A stretch of 46,239 nt of DNA from Bacteroidales bacterium UBA1219 (GCA_002309295.1 DBXF01000029.1:42743-88981); one strand, 5' to 3'; counted from the first letter of the stretch, positions 7,911 to 16,976 are shown. Notes: generated by a model from the letters alone, not told the origin. Translations and numbers: made by a program.

Positions 7911-7934
7911 GTGAATGGTGAATGGTGAATGGTG
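7911..7934. repeat. Short tandem repeat GTGAATG
   Basis: Three head-to-tail copies of the heptamer GTGAATG are followed by a degenerate fourth, just upstream of the asd promoter. A similar heptamer array occurs after umuC. Confidence 0.7.
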
Positions 7935-8087
7935 ATTAGTTAGTAACATACTGTTGGGGATAGTTTTTTATTTCGGATTTATGATTTCGGATTTCGGAAT
8001 GATGTTTGGATAAGGGAACGTGGAATTTATGTGTTAAACAACCAGATTTTTTTATATCTAACAGCATTTTCATCCACTATACCCAAC

Positions 8088-8122
8088 AAAAAAAATCAGG
8101 CAGCCGCATCGCAACTGCCCGA
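8088..8122 (-). terminator. Rho-independent terminator after the HAD phosphatase gene
   Basis: On the minus strand a long stem (TCGGGCAGTTGC with GCGGCTGCCTGA, three G-T pairs, loop GAT) is followed by eight Ts, 21 bp after the stop codon of the 8143-8694 gene. It separates that operon from asd. Confidence 0.85.
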
Positions 8123-8142
8123 CTATATTCTAATTTCAATTT

Positions 8143-8694
8143 TTACTTTTCATTTTTCAACTCGCGACAAAAGTCGAAAAGGGTGGGGTAGCAGTAGTCC
8201 ACCAGACGCGGGTTCTGACGTGCTATCTGCGGTTCGTCGCCGACAAGTACCGTCGTCATTCCGGCGTGTTTGCCGAATTCCATATCCGTCTTGCTGTCGC
8301 CAATCATCACCGACTGCTTGAAACGCACGTCGGGGAAGTCCTTGCGAGCCTTCAGCGCCATGCCTATGCGCGGCTTGCGGTCGAAACTGTGCTCGGATTT
8401 CAGCTTGGGACAGTAGTATATCTTGTCGATACGTCCGCCGTGCGCTTCCACCTCTTTCACGAAAGTGCTGTGTACCAGCGACAAATCATCTTCCGTCATC
8501 AGGCCTTTGCCGATGCCTTGCTGGTTGGTGACGATGAAGATGTGGCTGAACACCTGTGTAAAGGTTTTCATGGCTTCCAGCACTCCGGGAATTATTATAA
8601 ATTCCTCGGGACGAGTAACATAACCGCCCACAATGCGTTGGTTGAGCACTCCGTCGCGGTCGAGGAAAAGGGACCAGCCCGAAAAGTCTTTCAT
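8143..8694 (-). CDS. HAD-IIIA family phosphatase, GmhB/histidinol-phosphatase-like
   Basis: This 183-residue phosphatase has the HAD motifs LFLDRDGVLN (nucleophile D12, acid D14), IVTNQQGIGKG and the metal-binding MIGDSKTDMEFG. The closest known role is D-glycero-D-manno-heptose 1,7-bisphosphate 7-phosphatase (GmhB) in making ADP-heptose for lipopolysaccharide. A heptose-7-phosphate kinase gene lies elsewhere in the window (39793-40800). The zinc-loop cysteines typical of GmhB are mostly missing: after KIYYCP the loop has no further cysteine before RKPRIGM, so substrate range may differ. It starts 9 bp after the glycosyltransferase gene and ends the operon before a terminator. Confidence 0.8.
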   Translation of the reverse strand: MKDFSGWSLFLDRDGVLNQRIVGGYVTRPEEFIIIPGVLEAMKTFTQVFSHIFIVTNQQGIGKGLMTEDDLSLVHSTFVKEVEAHGGRIDKIYYCPKLKSEHSFDRKPRIGMALKARKDFPDVRFKQSVMIGDSKTDMEFGKHAGMTTVLVGDEPQIARQNPRLVDYCYPTLFDFCRELKNEK

Positions 8695-8703
8695 CGCAGG
8701 CGG

Positions 8704-9645
8704 TTATTCGTTAAGCAGTTCTTTCTCAATAAGATACTGGTTGCGGGTGCTGGAGTTGCGGCAGATAAGTTCGCCGAGGAATCCGGCAAGGAACAGCATC
8801 ACGCCGAGCACGAGGAACAGCATGGAGAGGTAGAACCACACGCTGCGGGTTAGCGAGATGACGTGGCTCAGACGCAGTATTATCACCACTATCAGCGATA
8901 TAAGGCCGAACAGTCCGGATATGCTTCCCACGGCGCCGAAGAAATGCATGGGCTGTTTGCCGAACTTGGAGATGAACATGATGCTCATCAGGTCGAGGTA
9001 GCCGTTGATGAAGCGGTTCATGCCGAACTTGGTGGTTCCGAACTCGCGTTTGCGGTGCTGCACCACTTTCTCGCCAATCTTCGAAAATCCCGCCCATTTG
9101 GCTATCACGGGGATGTAGCGGTGCATTTCGCCGTACACTTCGATGCTTTTCACCACGTCGCGGCGGTAGGCCTTTAGTCCGCAGTTGAAGTCGTGCAGCT
9201 TGATGCCCGACATGCGGCGTGTGGTGGCGTTGAATAGCTTGGAGGGTATGTTCTTGGCTATCTTGGAGTCGTAGCGTTTTTTCTTCCATCCGGAGACGAG
9301 GTCGTAGCCGTCCTCTTTTATCATACGGTAGAGTTCGGGAATCTCGTCGGGACTGTCTTGCAGGTCGGCGTCCATGGTTATCACCACATCGCCTTGAGCA
9401 TGGCTGAAACCTACGTTGAGGGCAGCCGACTTGCCGTAGTTGCGGCGGAATTTCACTCCCTTGTAGCAGGGATTCTCTGCTGCGAGGCGTTCTATCACCT
9501 CCCACGAGTGGTCCTTACTGCCGTCGTCTATCATCAGCACCTCGTAGGTGAAATTGTTTTCGTTCATCACGCGGGTTATCCATTCTGCCAAGTGCGGCAG
9601 CGACTCATCTTCGTTGAAAAGCGGTACTACTATTGATATGTCCAT
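8704..9645 (-). CDS. Family 2 glycosyltransferase, dolichol/undecaprenyl-phosphate sugar synthase type
   Basis: This 313-residue protein has a GT-A domain (ISIVVPLFNEDESL, VLMIDDGSKDHSW, and the DxD-like MDADLQDSPDEIPEL). Two transmembrane helices follow near 235-259 and 267-292. This is the architecture of enzymes such as ArnC, GtrB and DPMS that load a sugar onto polyprenyl phosphate at the inner face of the membrane. The donor sugar cannot be read from the sequence. It is followed 9 bp later by the HAD phosphatase and lies 80 bp downstream of the barrel gene. The shared operon points to envelope glycan work. Confidence 0.88.
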   Translation of the reverse strand: MDISIVVPLFNEDESLPHLAEWITRVMNENNFTYEVLMIDDGSKDHSWEVIERLAAENPCYKGVKFRRNYGKSAALNVGFSHAQGDVVITMDADLQDSPDEIPELYRMIKEDGYDLVSGWKKKRYDSKIAKNIPSKLFNATTRRMSGIKLHDFNCGLKAYRRDVVKSIEVYGEMHRYIPVIAKWAGFSKIGEKVVQHRKREFGTTKFGMNRFINGYLDLMSIMFISKFGKQPMHFFGAVGSISGLFGLISLIVVIILRLSHVISLTRSVWFYLSMLFLVLGVMLFLAGFLGELICRNSSTRNQYLIEKELLNE

Positions 9646-9725
9646 TTTTTTATGTTGAATTGTTTATTGCTTAATTGTCTTATTGTTTAATTGTTAACTC
9701 CAAACTCCTAACTCCCAACTCTCAA

Positions 9726-11489
9726 CTATTTCGCCGGTATCGTGCAAGTCAATCCCAGCAGGAACTGAATACGTTTCGACGGGTAGTTGGTCCAGAAAAA
9801 GTAGCGTTGGTAGGCGATGTTGTCCAAATCGGCGAAAACCGACAGGAATTTGGTGATGCGGTATTCCATGTCGAGGTGTATGCCATATTTCATGCCAATT
9901 GTGTCTTCCTCGAAAGTGTTGCCCACGTGTGCAAGTCCGTACATCTTACCGAGCAGTCCGGTCTCCAAACGGGCGTAGAATTTGTTGTTGTAGTTGTAGG
10001 CTACGGTTACAAAAGCGTCCCAGCCAGGTTTGTAGAGCGGTTTTTCGAGGTCGCCTTTCATTTTGTATTTGTACATATTGCCCTTTAGGCCGAACGAGAA
10101 ACGCTCGTCGAGGTGATAGTCGGCACCAGCCTTGATATTCAGAACGTTGGCGTCGGTGTAAATGGTTTTGTAAACGTTGTTCAAATTATAGAAAGTGTCG
10201 AGCATGTAGAACGGCAGATTTTTGTAGAGTGTGTACGAAAAGCCGGCGTACATATTGAATTTCTTGGTGAAATTGAATTTGGCTTCGGCAAAAAGATTGT
10301 TGTAGTTGGTGTTTTGTGTCTCGCAACGTGGACCGACAAAGGGATTTTCGGTGCGCAGCGTTTGCCAGCTGTTGTGGATGTAGTCGCCGGTAAGTCCCAC
10401 GGTGAGGTGCAGTATGTCGTTGAACAGCGTCTGCGAGGCGGTGATGTTGGGGAAAAGTTTGAAACCGTCGTCGGTGGCATAGGCGAATTTCAGTCCGATG
10501 TTCATTTTAAAGCCGAATGCCTTGAAAAGGAAATAGGGCTGTGCCGCAAAAATCGTTGTCCCGCCGAGGCTGTCGGCACGGGCGGCGTTGCGGTTTATAA
10601 GTGTGTCGAAGTTTTGCATGGGGAAGAGCGAGGTGTCGCCGGTGTTTTTGTAGTGGTCGAACTGCAGCAGCACACCCACAATTTGTTTCTCGGTGCCCCA
10701 AAATTTGAAACCATAGTGCACATCGGCGTCGAAAGAGGTACGGAACTCGTTGGAAGCGTATTTGTCGCGTTGGTTGGTAATCAGCAGGTTGGCTTCGTAG
10801 TTGAGATTATGGTAGTCGATGTTGGTGCTGCTGAAATTGGCGTTAAGGCCAAGTGTGTTGTAATATTGCGAGTAGTCGGCGGTAAGCGGCTCGGCATCGG
10901 GGACGTAAGTCTGCCACAGACTGTCGGTGAAACCGTAGTATAGGTTGTAGTCGTGATTGTAGAAGATGTTGGCCGAAAGGCTGTTCTTAGCCCATATTTT
11001 CTTTCCGAAGATGTCCACCTCGGTGTTGGAGCCGTAGTTTTTGCCGTAGTCTTTCAGCGTCCACCACGACGATTTGTGATACACTCGTGCACCGTAGTTG
11101 AGGTCCTTGCTACGGGTGCTGTTGAAATAGATGTCGGCCAAGGGGGTACAGTAGTTGCCGAATCCCAGCTTTATGTAGTTGCGGTACAGACGTGTGGAGG
11201 GCTCTCCCTTTATACGTGCGGGTTTTATGCTTTCGGGCATGTAAAGGCTGTATATGCGACGCGAAGCTATGGAGTAGTTGTATTCGGGAGTCATGGTGGC
11301 TGTGTCGTTGATGCTTGGCGCGATGTTCAGCTTGTCGGTGTTTTGCAGCACGGGGTTGAAACTGCCCACCACCACCACTTTTTCGTTGTAAACGTTGGTG
11401 TCCTTGGTTTGGGCTGTCGCCGTTGCGGCCGAGGCACACAAAACCGCTGCCATAGCCACGGTCTTGAGGGTGTTTTTTGCTTTGTTCAT
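9726..11489 (-). CDS. Outer-membrane beta-barrel protein, TonB-receptor-like without plug
   Basis: This 587-residue protein has a Sec signal peptide (MNKAKNTLKTVAMAAVLCA, cleavage near ATAQ). A short segment EKVVVVGSF follows, resembling the start of SusC/TonB receptors. The rest alternates polar and aromatic residues like amphipathic strands (YIKLGFGNY, SLSANIFYNHDYNLYYGF, FNMYAGFSYTLY) to the C-terminus. No plug domain of about 120 residues is evident between the VVVVG segment and the first strands. It is 53 bp downstream of the large TPR gene, so the two are probably expressed together and may act as a pair at the outer membrane. Exact function and substrate are unknown. Confidence 0.72.
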   Translation of the reverse strand: MNKAKNTLKTVAMAAVLCASAATATAQTKDTNVYNEKVVVVGSFNPVLQNTDKLNIAPSINDTATMTPEYNYSIASRRIYSLYMPESIKPARIKGEPSTRLYRNYIKLGFGNYCTPLADIYFNSTRSKDLNYGARVYHKSSWWTLKDYGKNYGSNTEVDIFGKKIWAKNSLSANIFYNHDYNLYYGFTDSLWQTYVPDAEPLTADYSQYYNTLGLNANFSSTNIDYHNLNYEANLLITNQRDKYASNEFRTSFDADVHYGFKFWGTEKQIVGVLLQFDHYKNTGDTSLFPMQNFDTLINRNAARADSLGGTTIFAAQPYFLFKAFGFKMNIGLKFAYATDDGFKLFPNITASQTLFNDILHLTVGLTGDYIHNSWQTLRTENPFVGPRCETQNTNYNNLFAEAKFNFTKKFNMYAGFSYTLYKNLPFYMLDTFYNLNNVYKTIYTDANVLNIKAGADYHLDERFSFGLKGNMYKYKMKGDLEKPLYKPGWDAFVTVAYNYNNKFYARLETGLLGKMYGLAHVGNTFEEDTIGMKYGIHLDMEYRITKFLSVFADLDNIAYQRYFFWTNYPSKRIQFLLGLTCTIPAK

Positions 11490-11542
11490 AACAGGGACGT
11501 TATTATGTCGTTAAACAATTGTTCTTTTATTGATGATATTTT

Positions 11543-14500
11543 TTAGTTTTCGTCGACGTTTATCTCCTCCAGCTCTTTTTCGGCTTTGCTGTCGGCTTCG
11601 GCCTGAGCTTTGATGGCGTTTTCATCCTGGATAATCTCGTTGCGACGTTGTGTGGCTTCCTGCACTAGGTCGTCGCCGTCGTAGTTGTCTATAATGCTCT
11701 GCAGAGTCTGTTTGGCTTGCAGGGTGTTTCCGTTGATGTAGAAAATCTCTGCCCAGAGTATGAAAGTTTTTGCCGACCAGTAGTCGCTGCGCGGGTTGGA
11801 GGTGGCTTCCTCTATGGCGTTTTCGGCGCTCACAAAGTCCTTGTTGTTGAAATACAGTTCTGCTTCGCGGTAGTTGGCCTCGCCTGCGTAGTCGCCGTTG
11901 TCGGCACTTTGCAGTGTGCGGTACACGGCAATGGCTTCGTCGTAGCGTTTGAGGTTGTACAGCGAGCGGGCTTTGTAGTAGGTAGCCTCCTCGGTCTCCT
12001 GTGCTGTAATTTTTTCGTACGACAGCACTGCGTTGGCGGCTTTCACGGTGTTCTCGTAGTCGCCAAGTAGGAAATAGGTGCGCAACAGCCCTATCTTGGC
12101 TTGCTGTATGTTGCTGCCCGACTCGGCGGTCTTGGCCAGCTGGCCGAAGAACTTGTTGGATTCGTCGTATTTCTTCTCGTTATACGAAATCTGTGCCGAA
12201 CGCAGAAGCGCCGTCTCGGTGTATTGCGACTTGGCCTGTTTTGCCACGTATTCGTAATGTGGAAGGGCTTCGTTGGCTTTGTCCGAACGGTCGTAGCAGT
12301 CGGCGAGGTAGTAGTGCGCCGTAAGGGCGAACAGTCCTCGGGGGAAACGTTTCAGGTAGTTCTGCAGTCCGGTGATGGCTTTCTCTTTCTCGTCGCCGAA
12401 ATAGAAATTCTCGGCAGCGATGAAAGTCATAGAATCCTGTGAAGCGTTGGAGATTACCACGTTGGTGGAGTTCTGCACGTAGTCGATATAGTCGTTGATG
12501 CGGCCTTGGTCGGAGTAGATGTTTTTCACCACCAGCAGGGCGTCGCGCGACTCGGCGGTGCCGGGATAGTTTTTCAGCACTTGGTCGAGGGTGGCGAGGG
12601 CTTCTGTCTCGCGTTGGGTGTTGTAGTAGATGATACCCGTTTTAAGCAGGGCTTCCTTGGCGTAGGCGCTCTTGGGGTAGTTGGCAAGGAAACTCTGGTA
12701 GGCGGTAAGTGCGTTCTCGTTGTCGTCGTTGAGCAGGTAGGTGCTGGCTATCTCGAAACTTGCAGACGGGGCGAGGTCGGAGCCGGGGTAGCTCTTCAAA
12801 AGGGTTTTGAGGGTGTTTATCTTTTCGTCGTATTTGCATAACGCACTGTACGACATGGCTTTTTGGTAGTAGGCGTAGTCGGCGTCGACACCGCGGTTGT
12901 TTATCACCTTATTATAATATGTGATGGCGTTGTCGAACTGTTTCTGCACATAGAAACCGTCGCCGATGCGGTTGTTGGCGTCGTCAATCTGGCGTTTGTC
13001 GGCACTCTTGTCGGCAACGTTGATAAAAGATTTCATGTTGTCGATGGAGGTGCTGTAGTTTTTCAGCTTGTAGTTGGCGTAACCGAGGGTGTAGGCGGCC
13101 TGTTTGTAGTAGTCCGACTTGTCGGCGGCCGAGGTTACAAAGAATTTGTCGAGGTCTTTCTTTGCGGTGTTGTATTGTTTCTTGCGATAGTGGCTCTCGC
13201 CGCGCAGGTAGTAGGCGTCGGAGGTGGTCTTCGCCAAAGCGTTGATGTTTATCGCCTTGGTAAAAAGGGCTATGGCATCGGTGAGGTTGTTCTCGTTGAA
13301 GAGCTCTATGCCTCGGTTGAGGGCTATGCGCTGGTAGGCTTGGTTGAGCGAGTGGGTTTTGTTGGGCAGTTTCTCGATAAGCTCGAGGGCGTTGCGGTAG
13401 TTGCGGGTGGAGAAATAGAGCGATGTCAGTATCTCGCTTATCTCGTCCTTGTGCGGAGTGTTGGGATATTGCTTGAGGTAGTTCTGCAACATCAGTATCG
13501 ACTCGTTGTAGGGAGCGCCGCCTATCTCGCACGACAGTTTGGCGTAGTTGTACAGGGCGTCCTCTTTTATTTTTTCGTTGAACTGCATGTCGGCCGACTG
13601 GCGGAACAGCGAGCGGGCCTCGTTTTTCTTGCCCATCTTAAGATAAACGTCGGCGAGGTGGTAGAGGGCGTTCTGCGCCACGCTGTCGTTCTCGGTGGTG
13701 TAATGTTCGAAATAGGGGACGGCTTTCTCGTACTGTTTCAGTTGGTAGTGGCAGAACCCCATCTGGTAGTAGTTGTTCTGCTGTGCCACGTCGTTGGCGA
13801 GTTTGTAGTATTTCAGGGCTTCGGCATATTCGCCTTTGCGGTAGCACACCTCGCCCACCATCTGCTGTATCTCGGCCTTGCGGGCGTCGCTCGATTTTTC
13901 GATAAGTTCGGGAGCCATCTTGATAAGCTCGTCGTCTTTGTCGAGGAAATAGTAGATCTGTGCGATGTAGTAGGGCACTATCTTGGCGAATTTCTTGTCG
14001 CTTTGCAGTTTCTGGAAATTGGAGAGGGCAAGGTCGTAGTTCTCCTCCTCGTATTGTATGTGGGCGTAGTAGTAGAGCGCCGAGTTGGCGTATTTTGATT
14101 TGCCGTTCATCAGACGTGCGAAATACGATTTGGCGTTTTTCGTGTCGCCATTCTGGAAAAGGCAGTAGCCCATCTTGAACTCGTATTCCGAGCGGTAGCC
14201 GTACTCTATCTGCGAGTCGTCGACAAGACGGTACTCGGCAAGGGCCTGCTTGTAGTCGCGGGCTGAGTAGTAGTAGTTGCCCAGGAACAGGTGAGCCATG
14301 TTGATATGTGCACTTTGTGGATAGCGACGGATGAAATCCTCGAGTTTCACACGAGCGTCGTCGTTGGTGAGCAGCTGTGCGCACACAGCGCTGTAGAAGT
14401 ATGCCGACTCCACCTCGCCGTCGTCCTGAGGCTTGCGACTGTCGATATATTTTTCGAAAGCGTGCTGCGCCGACGAGTATTTCTCTTTCTCAAAAAGGTC

Positions 14501-14617
14501 TTTGGCACGGCGGAATTCGGCCCGCTGGGCGTCCAACGACTGTGAACTTTGGCCAACGGCCACCTGTGCCAATAATATAGCGCACAATGCAACTATATGA
14601 AACTTAGTGTTTTGCAT
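11543..14617 (-). CDS. Large exported tetratricopeptide-repeat protein
   Basis: This 1024-residue protein has an N-terminal signal peptide (MQNTKFHIVALCAILLAQVA, then VGQ). Nearly the whole length is TPR-like helix pairs with repeated cores such as ALYYYAHIQYEEENYDLAL, YYQMGFCHYQLKQYEKAV and DAYYLRGESHYRKKQYNTA. It ends in a charged tail (KAEKELEEINVDEN). Such proteins are periplasmic or surface scaffolds. The downstream barrel gene suggests a partner in the outer membrane. No catalytic domain is visible. It is the first gene of a run continuing through the barrel, glycosyltransferase and HAD phosphatase genes. The 198-bp spacer before it holds no obvious TAnnTTTG box. Confidence 0.85.
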   Translation of the reverse strand: MQNTKFHIVALCAILLAQVAVGQSSQSLDAQRAEFRRAKDLFEKEKYSSAQHAFEKYIDSRKPQDDGEVESAYFYSAVCAQLLTNDDARVKLEDFIRRYPQSAHINMAHLFLGNYYYSARDYKQALAEYRLVDDSQIEYGYRSEYEFKMGYCLFQNGDTKNAKSYFARLMNGKSKYANSALYYYAHIQYEEENYDLALSNFQKLQSDKKFAKIVPYYIAQIYYFLDKDDELIKMAPELIEKSSDARKAEIQQMVGEVCYRKGEYAEALKYYKLANDVAQQNNYYQMGFCHYQLKQYEKAVPYFEHYTTENDSVAQNALYHLADVYLKMGKKNEARSLFRQSADMQFNEKIKEDALYNYAKLSCEIGGAPYNESILMLQNYLKQYPNTPHKDEISEILTSLYFSTRNYRNALELIEKLPNKTHSLNQAYQRIALNRGIELFNENNLTDAIALFTKAININALAKTTSDAYYLRGESHYRKKQYNTAKKDLDKFFVTSAADKSDYYKQAAYTLGYANYKLKNYSTSIDNMKSFINVADKSADKRQIDDANNRIGDGFYVQKQFDNAITYYNKVINNRGVDADYAYYQKAMSYSALCKYDEKINTLKTLLKSYPGSDLAPSASFEIASTYLLNDDNENALTAYQSFLANYPKSAYAKEALLKTGIIYYNTQRETEALATLDQVLKNYPGTAESRDALLVVKNIYSDQGRINDYIDYVQNSTNVVISNASQDSMTFIAAENFYFGDEKEKAITGLQNYLKRFPRGLFALTAHYYLADCYDRSDKANEALPHYEYVAKQAKSQYTETALLRSAQISYNEKKYDESNKFFGQLAKTAESGSNIQQAKIGLLRTYFLLGDYENTVKAANAVLSYEKITAQETEEATYYKARSLYNLKRYDEAIAVYRTLQSADNGDYAGEANYREAELYFNNKDFVSAENAIEEATSNPRSDYWSAKTFILWAEIFYINGNTLQAKQTLQSIIDNYDGDDLVQEATQRRNEIIQDENAIKAQAEADSKAEKELEEINVDEN

Positions 14618-14815
14618 ATCAGTAACTGGTTTTATTCCAAAATACGAAAATACTTATAATATATAGTATAGAAATAGAGGAGACGTTGTTTTTATAAACA
14701 CCGTAATGTGAAATTCGGATTTGTTAAGTTGTCAGTATTCAGTTGTCAGTTAAACAACTCAACAGATCAACAATTAAACATTTCAACAACTTCACATCTT
14801 AACAACTTCACATCT

Positions 14816-16021
14816 TCACTCATAAATCAAATATTTTTCCCGCATTGTCTTGTATTCCGACAGGGCGGGCTCCCACGACTCGCGAATCTGTTTCTCGGTT
14901 AGTCCTTGCTTTATTTGTTTGCGCAACTCGCTGGTGCCCATTAGTTTGTCGAAAAAGTTGTTTTTCAGAAAGAAAGTGTTTTTGTCGCTCTTTCGGTACA
15001 TCGTAAGCAGATAGCCGAGGTTTAGGCGTTTGGTTTTCACTATCTCCGCACCGGCTTTCTGCAGGTTCATGCCGTAGCAGGTCTTGCCGTTGTGCGGCGG
15101 GTTGTTGCTCACCCCTTTGATGGGTTTGGGCATAAAGGAAAAACTTTTGTCGGAGTAGGTGGGCGAGCCGATAATCTCGAACGGGGTGGGGGTGCCGCGT
15201 CCCACGCTCACCGTGGTGCCTTCGAAACAGCAGAGGCTGGGGTAGAGCAGTATGGAGTTGTCGGTCTGCAGGTTGGGCGAAGGGGCTATGGGCAGGTGAT
15301 ACAGGCTGTCGTGGGTGTAGCTGAGTATCTTTATCACCGAAAGGTCGCACTGCACGCCGTTTTTCAGCCATTTCTCGCCGTTTATCATCTGGGCGTATTC
15401 GCCTATGGTCATGCCGTGGACTACAGGCACAGGGTGCATGCCCACAAACGAGCGGTAGACGGTGTCGAGCACGGGACCGTCGACGTAGAAGCCGTTGGGG
15501 TTGGGACGGTCGAGGACCAGCAGAGGCACACCGTTCTCGGCGCAGGCCTCCATCACATAGTGCAGGGTGGATATATATGTATAGAACCGCGCCCCCACGT
15601 CCTGAATGTCGAACACCATTATGTCGATGCCCTTGAGCTGCTTGGGCTGCGGCTTTTTGTTGTTGCCGTAGAGCGATATGATGGGGATGCCCGTTTGGGC
15701 GTCGGTGCCGTCGTTGATACGAGCGCCCGCCTCGGCCTGTCCGCGGAAACCGTGTTCGGGACAGAAAATGGCCGTTACGTTGATTCCGCTATGCAGCATG
15801 GTGTCGAGCAGGTGCGTGGTGCCCACCATCGACGACTGGTTGCCCACAAGTCCCACCTTCTTGCCTTCGAGTAAAGGAAAATATTCGGAAGTTTGTTCCG
15901 CTCCGACGGATATTTTCTGCGAGGAGTCGATATTTTGTGCAGGAATATTGCATGCGACGGCCGTAAAAATCATAAAAAACAGACCTAAAGATAAAATTTT
16001 TTTCGTGTTCTTCAATGTCAT
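14816..16021 (-). CDS. namZ: Exo-beta-N-acetylmuramidase NamZ family lipoprotein (DUF1343, GH171)
   Basis: This 401-residue protein has an SPII signal with lipobox TAVAC (cysteine 24), then the DUF1343 fold. Recognisable segments are KVGLVGNQSSMVGTTHLLD, the probable catalytic region IFCPEHGFRGQAEAGA, DIQDVGARFYTYISTLHYVM, VLDRPNPNGFYVDGP and CFEGTTVSVGRGTPTPFE. The Bacillus subtilis member (NamZ) releases N-acetylmuramic acid from the non-reducing ends of peptidoglycan fragments, so muropeptide recycling is the likely role. It stands alone on the minus strand and is divergent from the lipoprotein array at 16188. The symbol is given by family. Confidence 0.85.
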   Translation of the reverse strand: MTLKNTKKILSLGLFFMIFTAVACNIPAQNIDSSQKISVGAEQTSEYFPLLEGKKVGLVGNQSSMVGTTHLLDTMLHSGINVTAIFCPEHGFRGQAEAGARINDGTDAQTGIPIISLYGNNKKPQPKQLKGIDIMVFDIQDVGARFYTYISTLHYVMEACAENGVPLLVLDRPNPNGFYVDGPVLDTVYRSFVGMHPVPVVHGMTIGEYAQMINGEKWLKNGVQCDLSVIKILSYTHDSLYHLPIAPSPNLQTDNSILLYPSLCCFEGTTVSVGRGTPTPFEIIGSPTYSDKSFSFMPKPIKGVSNNPPHNGKTCYGMNLQKAGAEIVKTKRLNLGYLLTMYRKSDKNTFFLKNNFFDKLMGTSELRKQIKQGLTEKQIRESWEPALSEYKTMREKYLIYE

Positions 16022-16090
16022 AAATATCCGATTTTAAAATGGTTGTGTGTCGTTGTTGATTATTCCAATAACAAAAAAAATCAAAAAATA

Positions 16091-16121
16091 TTGCAATACT
16101 AAAAAAATATGTGTAACTTTG
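16091..16121 (+). promoter_or_regulatory. Promoter of lipoprotein gene 16188-16976
   Basis: TTG at 16091-16093 and TAACTTTG at 16114-16121 are separated by 20 bp, fitting the Bacteroidota primary sigma consensus (TTTG and TAnnTTTG). Transcription would start near 16127, leaving a leader of about 60 nt. Confidence 0.7.
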
Positions 16122-16187
16122 CAGTGCTTTAAAACATAATAAAGCAAGTAAACAAAGAAATAATAAATAACCAAAACTTTACACACA

Positions 16188-16976
16188 ATGAAAAAATGTT
16201 TTAAATTATTAGGCTTGATGCTTTTAGCAACAACCCTTACGTTGAGTTACACTTCCTGCGGAGGTGACGACGACACAACAACCTCTTCCACCGATAATCC
16301 CGATCCCGGCCCCGGCCCTGGCCCCGGCCCTGGCCCCGGCCCTGAACCCCCCGATGAAAATCCTTTTGAAGGAATGGAAGCCGGTCAGGTAAGAGCTAAG
16401 TTCTCCGGCGACGGTAGCGACACTATCTACACCAAAGTTTTCAGAAATTTCTATGCAGAACAGCCTCAACTCCGTCAGTTGGTATTGTGGGGAACACGTG
16501 CAAAACTTGGTGTAGAAGGTGCAGGTAACGAAAATAGATTCTATCCTCCCTACTTCTCCTGTTTGGCCAGCCTGGATTCATGTAAAGCTTGGGAATTCTA
16601 TTGCGAGTATTATACAAGCGGCGGTTGGCAAACTGTTATTGTTACCTACACAAGCGGTGTCAAGGATACCCATCAGGTTGGTAACTATGTATATGTAGGA
16701 AGCCTTTGGGGTGGCCCCATCACTGTTGAGAGATTCTCTTACAACAGCCTAAGAAAACTTCTTACCGCAAAAATAGTTATTCCGTTGGCTAAAACAGCTG
16801 ATATCATCGGTGATGCTGCTGGCAACTTTAACCCAAATGCCAATCCCGAAATTCAGAATCTGACACTCCTTTACTACAAGGTTCCGATGGATGACCAATT
16901 CCCCTCGGGAGCAAAGAGTTTAGTCAATGACAAATTCTTCGGCACCAAGTTGAAACTAAAAGGTAGAATTCGTTAG
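16188..16976 (+). CDS. Surface-type lipoprotein with Pro-Gly linker
   Basis: This 262-residue lipoprotein has an SPII signal (MKKCFKLLGLMLLATTLTLS, lipobox YTSC, cysteine 24). GGDDD follows at once, an acidic run like the lipoprotein export signals that direct Bacteroidota lipoproteins to the cell surface. A low-complexity linker of alternating Pro and Gly (about residues 40-54) leads to a globular domain of about 200 residues that I do not recognise. The signal peptide resembles those of the next two genes (MKKYFKFFGIALLAT, MKKYFRFFGIALLAT), with the cysteine at residue 24 in all three. A strong promoter and terminator make it a single-gene unit. Confidence 0.8.
   Translation: MKKCFKLLGLMLLATTLTLSYTSCGGDDDTTTSSTDNPDPGPGPGPGPGPGPEPPDENPFEGMEAGQVRAKFSGDGSDTIYTKVFRNFYAEQPQLRQLVLWGTRAKLGVEGAGNENRFYPPYFSCLASLDSCKAWEFYCEYYTSGGWQTVIVTYTSGVKDTHQVGNYVYVGSLWGGPITVERFSYNSLRKLLTAKIVIPLAKTADIIGDAAGNFNPNANPEIQNLTLLYYKVPMDDQFPSGAKSLVNDKFFGTKLKLKGRIR
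16303..16345 (+). repeat. GGCCCCGGCCCT tandem repeat encoding a Pro-Gly linker
   Basis: The 12-bp unit GGCCCCGGCCCT is repeated about three times inside the lipoprotein gene and encodes an alternating Gly-Pro spacer. Such repeats can change length by slippage in whole units, keeping frame. Confidence 0.75.

Noticed and set aside
8006..8321. Short plus-strand frames between asd and the HAD gene
   Set aside because: They cross a minus-strand terminator and the end of the phosphatase gene.
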